Part shown: positions 49,101 to 61,100 of the stretch, piece after piece | How the letters are laid out: each line of letters begins with the position of its first letter | Position numbering within the stretch: position 1 is the stretch's first letter | Source: Strongylocentrotus droebachiensis | Lineage: Eukaryota; Echinodermata; Echinoidea; Camarodonta; Strongylocentrotidae | DNA: 64,000 nt | Direction of reading: 5' to 3' | Assembly (NCBI GenBank): GCA_035222895.1 | Contig: JAVYIG010006858.1 | Span: 1 to 64,000 of the forward strand | The notes under the pieces: generated by a model | The model's database searches: none | Told to the model about the DNA's origin: nothing | What the model saw: the letters and a program-made list of their open reading frames with translations, nothing else | Position numbers and translations under genes: made by a program

Positions 49101-52100
49101 CCATTTTTTTGCATCATCTTCTGCTTTGACATTTATCACCAGTGATGCTGTGAATCCAGATTCATCATGGCTCTCAAAGTTATTTACATGGTAATGGTAT
49201 TCATGATCTTCATTATGGGTAGATCTAGGTAGAATTGCCTGCAAAACAAACAAACAAAACAAAAAACAATATTATTCCAAGATCTGTAGAGGGCAAGCTC
49301 TATACTATAACAGTTAGGCTAGGGCGTAGGGGGGCTAGATCAAGATCGCAATCTAACTGTTAGATACCGGTAGTAGGGGCCTTGCTTACTAGGTATAACA
49401 CAGGCACAGCTAAAATCAGGCAATTGCCACACACAGAACCATCTGTATGTCAGGCTGTGCTAGAAATGGCTGCATGCTGCCATCTTTTTTGCTGAAGAAT
49501 AATCAACTGAATCAGGTACAGATCTAAACCTACCTCAAAATAAAATAGGTTATTTTGGGACCATGCTTCAATCCTTGGGTGTTAAGTCTTAACAGATTGA
49601 ATGTATGCACCTTTGCATGCAGGGGTCTAACTTAGATCTATCTTTAGTAGGAAATCCTCACTGTGCAGCAGGTCCCTGTAGGCTGTGCGACTACCCGTTC
49701 GAGGGGAGATGACAACAACAGACTCATCCCACTTCTATGCAGAACCCAATCGTACCAGCGCAGTTATCTACCCCAAACTATTACCAATTGGAACAATTTA
49801 CCCATCGAAATAAAGAACCAAACATCTCATTCTGCCCTAAAGTTTCAAATAGCTCTTAGCAAAGAAGCATAGTCATGTCGCACAGCAGCAGCACCACTCT
49901 GGACGACGATGCTGAATAGCGATGTCCGGATATCATCCCGAGTAAATCCTGAGTAAACCTACGAGGTCAATTTTAATTGACCTTGCATAATTGCAGTTTG
50001 CACACACAATTCGCCCATGTGTATCGCAAACATCACTACTCAAACTAGATCTACAAGTGAATCCAGATCCAGCAGTTACCATGGTTACTGCAAACCTGAA
50101 TAAACATGGAATGTTTTGCGAGCCTAATTCATTGCGTCACAGCCTTCAGGGAAACATCGACATGTGAGCTGATGAAGTAAAGTGACACCTACATTAACGC
50201 GAACTGAGTCCTAGCCTAGGCCCTAGGCTACGGAAAACATTGACAGTTAAAATTATTAACTGAAAAGTATTAACCATAGTCTAGATCTAGACCTAGTAGA
50301 TCTAGATTCTATACGGTACGTAGATAGTAGAAGTAGTAAAGTTAGCTTTAGTAGACTTTATTGGAGAACTTGTTTAGCACAGGGCTAGATCTACTTCATA
50401 TTCATAACTCCTAAGTTAACTCATGAACTGTATTAAGTTAGTAAGTTACACCTTAAGTTAGGCCCTCCTGCAGTCCTAGACTACATAACGTTAGATCTAA
50501 CGTTATGTTTGTTTACATTGTTACTTATGCTTAGCTAGTCCAATTGACATTGCTGTTGTTAATGTTGACTGACAGACAGTACTGACAGTGACAGTGACAA
50601 TGTGACACTGTGCAGCGACTCACTTAGTCTTACTCTTAGTTTTGCTAACTATGGATGCCTAACAGTTACAGTTAATCGTACTCATATAACTACAATTCAA
50701 AACTGGATTTACAGTATTCATACCCGCAAAGGCGTCTGCATTGCCACTCCGTCATCATCCTCGATGAATTCCATCGTGCAGCAAGCTTCTTAACTTGTTG
50801 TTCTGAACTTGAAATCCTATATCTTCTCCCTTAATCTTCAGTATTGCAGCTGCGTACGGTGTGTATAAATGCTGCATCGACGTACGTCTGTGCATGTACG
50901 ATTCGATTTGGAACTGGCGCGCCCGATCGAGGAGCGTAGACTAGACTCATTCAAGCAGTTTCATTGCTATTTACCGGGAAAATGTCCAGGCCAGGGTGTA
51001 AAACGCAAAGTCGCTGCCGGGGCTCAGGCCCTGGACCCCACGTTAATTTACGTGTAAGAGTGGTGGTGATGCAGATTTTTCTTCTGCACCCCCCTTCCGA
51101 ACGTTTTTGCTCATTACGCCGTTGCCCCTGGAAGGTGAGCCCCTGGAATGTTTGCCCCCCCCCCCCCCCCCCTCATCCCCAATCCCAAACTGCCTCCGGC
51201 GCGCCTGTTCATAGTGTTCGTCGAGGGTGCATCTCCTGTCGAAGAAATATGGGACCAAAGGGGAAATCTGTTAGAGGGAAGAGAGGGAAGGGAAAGAAAC
51301 GTGAGGAGGAAGGAGAAAGAAGAGGAGAGCAGCAACAACAATATCAAGAAATGATGGCCATCGGAAGCGACCGGGAGGAGGCGATAGAACATGACGACGA
51401 TGACGAGGAGGAGGGAGAACCATCAAGACGGCAGTTTGATAGCGATGAAGATGAGGTAACGGGGAAACTCAGAAAGAAGAAGTATGCCTTTGATGCCACC
51501 ACATGCAGAGCAAAAACTTGTTGAATTCTTCGGTGAACATGACTGCTTTTATAATAAAGGAAGTAACAGATATGCTAACAGTAAACAATTATTTTCGGGA
51601 AACAATTATTTTCGGGAACTGGCAGGTAAAACAAAGATCCTTTTTTGGAAAGAAATGTTCATGGCTTATAGTACGCTCTTGTCCATGCATTATGATAACA
51701 TTTCTTGCCAACCCTTATGGAATAATGATTACATTAAAATAGGCAATAGCTCAATATATAATATAAAATTGTGTCAAGAGGGAGTTCGTTTGTCAATGAT
51801 ATTTTAGAGACAAATGGTGTTTTTTTTTTCTCTCTGGAACATTTCCAAGAAAAGTATAATATTCAAATAAATTTTATTTTTTTATCGTGGATTATGCGAT
51901 GCAATTAGACAAGGGTTTAACAACTGTACTATTTTTTAACAAGGTGCTACAACCTCTTTTCCAGATACAATGGCATTTGTTATGAAATGTATTAAAGGAT
52001 GTTCACATATGTATGCAATTTTATTAAAGAGAAGAAAAGGACTAAGTAAAAGTTTTCTTAAAGGTAAAAACCAGTATTGGAAACGCCCCAATTTCAAACA

Positions 52101-55100
52101 ATGAAATGGAAGCTCTTTATTACCAATCATGTGAAAGAATATGTTTTGACTAGTACATGATGATAAACAATTTGCCGGGAAACCGCCTACTAATTGATAT
52201 ATTTGGTAAATTAGTTTATTTATTGGACTGTGAGAGATAAACGCACGTGTCGCGCACGTGTACGTAGTCCCATATACATCTATCTGTGTACAGTGCTTGT
52301 AACTTTACGAAGACTGGGCCAAATTTCTTATCATTTTGATGATTCCAGAACCTAGCAGTACACACCAATACTTATATGCTAGATGATCAACCTTTTCTGA
52401 TCGATTCTACAACGTTTCTTTCACAATGCAATCGCATGACCATAACTGGTCTTTATCTTTAAATGGAAATACATTTTCAACCTGAATGATAAGAGTTGGG
52501 AAACACATTGTTCTATTGGATTTAATTGTACCATTGATGTGGGCTTACGATGGTTTCAGTTTGAAGTTTTGCAACGCATATAATATACGAACGATCTACT
52601 GTTTAAAATGAATTTAGTCCCAAGAAAATAATGTACATTTTGTAATGAACAGATTGAAACAGTTATACATCTGCTTAAGGACTGCAAATCAGTAGATAGT
52701 TTCAAGGCCAGCCTGAAAACTTATCTAATGGCCAACTTTAACTAATATCATCTTCTTCTTTTTTTTTTTATAACCATGTGTAATGTAATTTTAAGCAAAA
52801 TTATATCTATGTATATTATGTAACTCATTGTAAGCGCCTTGAGCACCCTCTGGGTGGATATGTTTGCGCGTTATAAATGTCTTTATTATTATTATTATGT
52901 GATTGTACGCATGTTAAACATATTTGGGATAGGTTAGAGCACTGGATTTATACTGGAACCGGAAATGAATTAACATTTTCATTACAAGATAAATTATATT
53001 TGGTTTAAGAGGTTCAAATAATTATGCATTGAATTGTATACTGATTGTGTTGTGACAGATGGTGTATACTTGCAACAACAAAAAACAATTGCCCGACTTT
53101 GATAATATTAGAGTTTCGATTATAAATTACTTCAAAAAAGAAAAGTATATTGCAAATTCGAATTGTAGAAATAATAAATTCACAAGAAAATGGTTTCAAT
53201 TCAGGAATTTGTTTCATAAAATGATATTTTTTCTGTATTTGTTTTTTCTTTCCATGAAAATTAGAAATGAATTATTGATTTGTTAGTTTTCTGTTATCTC
53301 AACAGTTCAACAAAACTTGTATCTTGAGAGCCAATTTTATTAATTAGTATATTAATAAAATAAATTACCTTGAATATATATTTGTTAATTTGTTTCAAAT
53401 GAAAATCAATAAAATCCCTGTGGAAGGAAAAATATGGAGAAAAAAAAACAGTACGTTCAAGAAACAATTGATGGAGTTGCAGTTGCAGTTGTAGTCTTCT
53501 TGGCAATACTGCCATCGTGAAACATCAAACTTTCAACAGTCAAATGTTCGATAGTATACGGCAGCGCTTTTTATGCAACCCGACCAAATATTTAAAAATA
53601 TTGTAAGATATTCTTACGAAAGACTTGAAAATTCCATGAGTTACACGTACGACCACCTTGCGAGAACAAAGACTCGTAAGATTGGCATAAGTCTGACGTA
53701 AGAAGAACTTAAGGCGTTCTTACGAAAAACGTTCGAACTCTAGGCCCATTGTATAACAGAAAATCACTTCGTTTCTCAAGAAGGTCTTGAGTTGTTCTTG
53801 CGAATTAAACGGCGTTCGTACGAACTTCGTAAGAAGGATGTAAGAAACTATGCCCCATCTACGAATCTCTACGAACTCTGACATTCGTAGGAACAGGGAG
53901 ATTCGTACGAACGCATCGTTCGTAAGAACATTTGTGACACCAACAGGAATACAATTGTATTTCAATGTCATGGGCCGTTGAAGATCAGCCATGCATCAGG
54001 TCTTTCGTCTTCTTTGTGCATGTCTGATCGTCAACGAAACGGAGTTAAGTCTTTTGTCAACTCTGTTCGTTGCAACGGCAAGAAGCCAGTAAAAACGAAC
54101 CCGTTTGATCAAATTATGAAAATGCAAGCATTACTTTAAACAAATAGAACTTTGTTATTCCTGGCTCATTTTTCCTGATTGAGGTGTCATATCAAAGGGG
54201 ACAAATTGAACTTTCTAGAAATGTAATTTTCCCTTTAAAATTCAGATGCCGCCCGCTAAATGACTTTTTGGTTTCCTCTCTTCAAATTGCTTTTAATCAC
54301 TCATGCGTGAAATATGCATCATATGAGTTACATCAAATGAAAGAAGAGGATCTAAGCTTTCCAAATATGTGTCATTTATTAACTATAATTGTAATTAAGT
54401 TATGATAAAACATCGATGATTCTGCGGTTTCGTTTTTTCTGGGACGCACTGTATAGTTTATTTTATTGCGGGCTATAGTGCAAAGTATTGTATTTACTAC
54501 GAACCATTGTTTACTGGTCACAATCATGTGACAACAGGGGCGTAAATCCCGGGGGGATAGGGGGGATGCATCCCCCCTCGCTTGAAGGAGGGGGGATGGC
54601 CTGTACAAATATCCCCCTCCCCCTGATATTACCCAAAAAAAAGAGAGAAAAAAAAGGAAGAAGAAGAAGAAGACAAAAATGTGATTGTTTCAATTTCAGC
54701 ATAATGCATGAGAAATGAGTTATTTTTTAATGTATGTATAACTGTATAGCCTACACGTATACAGTATGTCACGATCATTAAGAGTAGCTGCGCGACGTGC
54801 GCGAACAAGCACTTCACAAACTTCAGAATAATCTTTCGTTATTTTGCAAGGTATTATTATAGCCCAGACGTAAAGCGCGCAATCATGTACAGTAGATGCC
54901 CGGCTCCCCCCCCCCCCCCCCCCACCCCACACTCAGTGTTATTTAGGGTACGCGTATGCTCGTTCCCTCCCTTTGAAAGCACCCCCCCCCCCCCCTATCT
55001 CAGGACTGCCAACATTTCTGAATCCCCTTTCGCCGGCTTTTCGCTGGCTTTTCCTGCCTTGGAGACCCCCCAAAAAAATCCGGAACACTGCTAAATGTAC

Positions 55101-58100
55101 CACCCCCCCCCCCCCCAATTTCAGTTGAGCTTTAGTCGATCGAGGGGGACTGGGGGCCAATGTTTTTACTTTTCAAAATAAAATAATCCTGAATGAGCTT
55201 TCAAAGCTAGCAGGAATTTCAGGAATTTGATCCCGGGATTTGATCAATTTGTCTATGATATTCAAGATATTTTATAACCCCCTTTTTACATTACTCAGGA
55301 GTCCAAAGAGAGAGAGAAAAAAAACCCACCCCCTTTTTAAAGAAAACTCCGGGTGAAAAGTCAAATACACCCCCTTTTTTTACAATTCTCGGGCCGGATT
55401 TTGTCGCGCGAAAAAGTACCCCTTTCCTGGAGATTTTAGGAACGCGCATGCGGTCCCTCCGACCCCGGAGTGTGGGGGGGGGGGGGGTAGATGAAGACTG
55501 AAGTTCCAGAACTGGCGTGTTCAAGACTTACAGTGGCCGTTTGTCTCTTCAGTTATTTCAAGGTAAGCCTGTACACATTCTTATTATTTTTATATTTGAG
55601 AAAGGATTTGGCTGAGGAAATTAAAGAATTCATTAGATTTAATGAATAAACACAGTACATGTATCATTATATGAATTCCAGAAACATTTTTTAAGAGGTG
55701 TGAAAACTGTGAACGCATCTGATTGAGAGTGATAAATAATACGGTAACTGTTGCAGTGCCCAAGTCCTACTCGGTGGTTGTCATTTGTTCACACCTAAAA
55801 CTTAAGGGACGAGGGGGTGGTATTTAAGGGCTGCAATGCATGTGATGTTTGTGTAGGTCTATGAATGAATTAATTTGTTGTTTATATTGAATGAATTGAA
55901 TTGAATTCAGATAAATAGGGCTTAATAAGAGTCGAAAACGGTGCAACGAATCGTCTGCTTTCTCTAATAATTTAAGGAAACATCAAGGCTTCCGCGCTTC
56001 GCGCGAGAGGGGGAAACTGAATTCAGATAAATAGGGCTTATTAAGAGTCGAAAACGGTTCATCGAATCGTCTGCTTTCTGTAATAATTTAAGGAAACGTC
56101 AAAGCTTCCGCGCTTCGCGCGAGAAGGGGAATCTGAATTCAGATAAATAGGACTTAATAAGAGTCGAAAACGGTGCAACGAATCGTCTTCTTTCTATAAT
56201 AATTAAATCAACGTCTAAGCTTTTCGCGCTTCGCGCGGGAAGGGGAAACTGAATTCAGACGAGAATTAAGAGTCGAGAACAGTACACCCAATCGTCTGCT
56301 TTCTCTAATAATTTAAGGAAACGTCAGGGCTTCCGCGTTTCGCGCGAGAGGGGGAAACTGAATTCAGATAAATAGGGGATTGTTATGAGTCGAAAACAGT
56401 GCAATGAATCGTCTTCTTTTTATAATAATTAAATCAAACGTCCAAGCTTTTCGCGCTTCGCGCGGGAAGGGGAAACTGAATTCAGACGAGAATTAAGAGT
56501 CGAGAACAGTACACCCAATCGTCTGCTTTCTCTAATAATTTAAGGAAACGTCAAGGCTTCCGCGCTTCGCGCGAGAGGGGGAAACTGAATTCAGATAAAT
56601 AGGGCTTATTAAGAGTCGAAAACGGTACAACGAATCGTCTACTTTCTCTAATAATTTAATGAAATGTCAAAGCTTCCGCGCTTCGCGCGGGAAAAAGAGG
56701 GAGAAACTGAATTCATACAAGGATTAAGAGTCGAGCACGGTTCAACGAATTGTCTACTTTCTCTAATAATTTAATGAAACGCCAAAACTTCCGCGCGGTA
56801 GGGGGGCCGGGGGGGAACTGAATTCAGACAAGGATTAACAGTCGAGAACGGTACAGCAAATCGTCTTCTTTTTATAATAATTTAATGAAACGCCAAAGCT
56901 TTCGCGCGGGAGGGGGGGGGGGGGAATCATTCAGACAAGGGTTAACAGTCGAGAACGGTACAATAAATCGTCTTCTTTTCCTAATAATTTAAGGAAAGGT
57001 CTAAGCTTCCGCGCTTCGCGCGCACTTTGAGTGATTCGCCTGCTCACTACCGCCCCTCCCTAAAATGAGATCCTAGCTCCGCGCCTGCACTAAAATATAT
57101 AGCTATGATGCTGACTAAGTTGACGAAATAATTCGTATATTTATGTCGTCGAGGAAAATGACCATTTGCGCATACGCAATTACTATAGATAGTCCGTAGG
57201 AAACCAATTTAGCCTTCGGCCCCGGGTATATAGGGTTAAATTTGTAAATATTGGGAAATTTAATTTTGTCGGTAATTGGGGGCTAGTTTTGTCGGTAATC
57301 GTTGGCCTCTACACCCCCCCCCCCCCCACTAAAAAAGGTCTAGCGACGCCCCTGACCATTATACATCATTTTCTAAGTGAAGGGACTCAAAATAAAGTGT
57401 TCGCATCTTCCTGACAAAATACTCAATCTTTATGTTACTACTTGAAAGTGTGTCGTCTTATTTCGGAGTTCATTATAATAAAACACTACAGTTTGCAGCT
57501 GTCAGTATTTCGAAATATGTCCAATTCTTTTACTTTATGGTTGTCAAATTTGGCATGTGCGTGTATGTATGTATGCATGTATAAATTTATGTACATGTGT
57601 GTGTGTGTTGTGTGTCTGTGCGTGCGCGATCGCGCGCGCTTGCGTAAATTAGTGTGGGCGTGTGCTCGTGCTAGTATGTGATGGCTATCGCCGATCATCC
57701 CCCCCACTCCTCGGTACGGATTTACGCCCCTGTGTGACAACATTAAATAAACCAGGAAAAAAACGGAAAAGGCTGAATCTTTAGTTCATAAGACTCGATG
57801 TGTGTTAATTAAGGCGTTTGGGAATTGTCAAAATCAAATAGAATGGATTCCATTTCTCTGAATTCGATTATAACTCTACTATTTCAAAAGATGGTAATTA
57901 CAAACTTTATATTTAAATCTATATCGGATATATGGCACAACATTTTCTGGTAATAGCAAACAAAAAAATTGAAAGACGGGGGATAGATTATTCCTCAAAA
58001 ATGTAAATTTTAGATAATTATTAAGGGGTGTTTTATGTTCTTCTGCAAATTTGCCCCAACAGATACACATAATAGTATACGTTTTCCCTGAAAATCGTTG

Positions 58101-61100
58101 GTAGACAAAGAAAAGAAAACAGCATCAAATAACTTTTTTCTTTATCATTTGAATATTAAATTTTACTCTCAACTGTTTTACTAAAACAAGTGCAAATTCT
58201 ATGCAACTTTATTGCTATAACCGAAGTACTCACTAGGCATAATTGTAGTAAGCTTTTGAGTACTTATGGTGATGGTACTAATGCCACTTTGATGTAAACA
58301 TCCACATTCATAATGTTATATTTATAACATATACAGGATTTCATAGCCGGGCAATTAGTAACAACTAGTAATGGAGGTCACTATTACATCGGCTTAGAAG
58401 ACATGGACCAGGATGGTACATACAGATGGATTGATGGAACAGACCCTGGGTATGTGTCAGCTATCATCGTGATATAATGCCACTCCTTTTTTCAATTTGT
58501 TTTCTCCTCTTACTGATTTCTTCATTACCTGATTAGATATGTCAGTATGTTGAATTATAGGTATACGAGTGCGGAAAAGGTGCACTTGCCATTTGAAAAG
58601 GAAGGTGCATGGGTAGCATTCCCCCTAGATATTCATTGATTTTAAAACTAACTTTATTTTCATTATTGCAAAGTTAAAACTTTGATTCGACAAGGTTCTC
58701 AAAATTCAATGCTTGGAAATATTCGAAGTAATCATTATTATAAATTACAAAACGCTTTAATACAGCCCCGGCATAGCACCTGAAGAGCTCTCCCAACGCT
58801 GCTGAGATGTGTGAGATCACAGTATGGACATGACTTGCACAAGCAGACGATGTCCCATGACATCTCACACATTTTCAGTGCCTGTGTTTTCATCTTCTCT
58901 TGAGTTCTTTCTCTTACCTCACTACCGTCAGGCTAAATGTATAATCTATTGCCTCACTCTAAACCCCGCGCATGGTTTTATTTTGATGACAAATGCAGCG
59001 ATACAAAAATAAAGGAATCTGTCGCTTGTAAGCTAAATAAGACGCCATTGTATATTCAGCTGCACACACCGGTGTATGTTCGGCGTTTCAAGAGGGAACA
59101 AATGCCGTCCTTAATATCATTCCAGGGGTTTTTCAATTTGAAAGTCTGGTTTCTTTGATTGTTAATTAACCCCTATCCTGTGTATTTACAAGCAGAAGAT
59201 TTTAGTTATCAGAATCGGGTCATATCCCCGTTTGAATGGTTTGACATGCCATTACATTTATATACACTAAACTCATTATAATTTGAGAAATAAAAGCTTT
59301 GCAATTATGTTCATTCTTATGGGATGTCGTCTGCTTGGGCAGTGTTGGTCCATATAGTGGCGTCATTAAAACATCGTTAGTTTTCCGGCGAATCTCTCGT
59401 ATATCCCAGTTGCTATGGAGGTGGTTGTATTTGTATTTGTATAAATCACCCGATATGTAGTTGACCTAAAAACTTGTCCGATGGCCATCTGTTAGCTTAC
59501 AAGTTTCTAGTGATACATGAGTTGACATATTTGTGATTTTCCTTGAATTTCACCTTTAAAAAGAAATTGAAAATGACCGACTCTGTTGTTTAGGGAGAAA
59601 TTTATTGTGAAACTCTAAAGCTTTATTTAAATCATTTTAAGATAAAAAGCTAATCTGGGTCATACAACGTAATGAATCATTTAACTTTTGCTAATGAATC
59701 ACATTTTGATCAAATCGTCATATTCCAGGATTCTTTTGAGCCATGCAAAATCTTCAATTTTCTTCCTGATAAATCGAATTAAGTCACGTCTCAAAAATTT
59801 AAATGGCTTATGTCCAATAATTGGACAATCATTGTTGAAACCTAAATTTATGTAGAATACTGAAGAGGTGTCACGCCACTAAATCACGTTTGCGTCCCAA
59901 AGGTTTTTTGTATCCCAACGAGAAAAAAAATGAAATTAGGTTTTCTTCACGAAACAAATCTGTTGTTATTATTATTAATCTGTTATCAGTCAATTTTTTT
60001 TCAACGGATGAATGACAAAACTCCGGGTAACATGCTAAAGCTACCATGTCAATGCCCTTACAATATTAGTCATAGGCACTTCATATTAATTTACAAAATG
60101 ATTCAATGTACTTTTTCCCCAAAGACACTCGAGCCGTGATGTAGTAAAGCTGTATATCTTCAGTTTTTCTGTGGAAATTAGAATGTGCATAAATACAAGT
60201 TGTATCGCTAATCATATTTAATTTATATGAATTAATCACTTTCAAGGTACACCAACTGGGATTCTCCTCTATATACGGACCAACAACCACCTAACTGTGC
60301 TGTGATGAGGTCTCGATTGAGCCTCACTGACCCAATACATGGAAGATGGAATCGAGTAGCGTGCACATCAACTAGACGACATATTTGCCAAATACCTATC
60401 GGTAGGTATTTCAAGTCGTTTTTTTATATTCAGGATGTTTAGTCCAGTACTGAAGGAGCATGTAGAATAACGTTGTACAATATTCTAGATCAATATTGGC
60501 AGACTATTCTTGATACCAAATTTTTACAATCTAATTTCGTTTTCTATTTTTGGCCCAGATCTTATCTACGGCGTTTAATTTGAATCATTTTTTTTTGGTA
60601 AAATGGGGAACGAAACGAGAGAGACAGAGAGAGACAGAGAGAGACAGAGAGAGACAGAGGGGGGCAGAGAGAGACAGAGACAGACAGAGAGAAAGGGAAA
60701 CAAAGGAAGAGACAGAGACAGAGAGAGAGAGAGAGAGAGATAGAGAGAGAGGTGGAAACCCAAAGTAACCATCATAATATAACCGAAAATGAAAAAAAGT
60801 AAATGGAACCAATTAAACACAATGATAACTATTAATACTAATAATCACAACTATCCAGGCGCGGACCCAGGGGGAGGGTGGCCGGGCGGGCCTTGCCCCC
60901 TCCCCTGGCCCAAAAAAAAAAAAGACGGAAAAAAGTAAAATAATTGTGACCCGAAATTTACCTTTTCTTTTTTGCTCAAGAGGGAGGGGGTTGGAGTGTT
61001 TAGGAAAAATTATCGGCCGGCGCGATTTTCAAAATGTTCGGTTTAAAATAGAAAAAAATATTAAGCGCTCACTTTCAGTTTTAATAGTTCAGTAGATCTC

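Larger units (their letters stand above)
54535..57732. mobile_element. 3.2-kb hAT-like non-autonomous element
   Basis: The ends CAGGGGCGTAAATCC and its exact complement are flanked by an 8-bp direct repeat TGTGACAA (54527-54534 and 57733-57740). 8-bp duplications and CAGGGGCG-type ends are marks of the hAT superfamily. The inside has poly-C tracts, a minisatellite and no transposase. Confidence 0.9.
45736..58336. other. 12.6-kb second intron of gene 2, heavily invaded
   Basis: It holds a repeat promoter-like piece (46600-46830) inverted relative to 50870-51045, a pyrimidine minisatellite (47285-47760), a minus-strand two-exon fragment (49017-50774), LINE pieces (49663-49872, 52640-52900), a MADF-like frame (51249-51600), a TTAA MITE, a TTCGTACGAA repeat (53590-53945) and the hAT-like element 54535-57732. 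Confidence 0.75.

Noticed and set aside
54885..55524. Several proline- or glycine-rich frames
   Set aside because: Poly-C and poly-G tracts inside the hAT-like element; no conserved pattern.
55904..57030. CRISPR-like array
   Set aside because: Units are over 100 bp and repeated in full with no unique spacers; it is a eukaryotic minisatellite in a transposon.
60550..60820. Arg/Glu-rich and Ser/Leu-rich frames on both strands
   Set aside because: They come from the GA/GACA microsatellite at 60620-60740.
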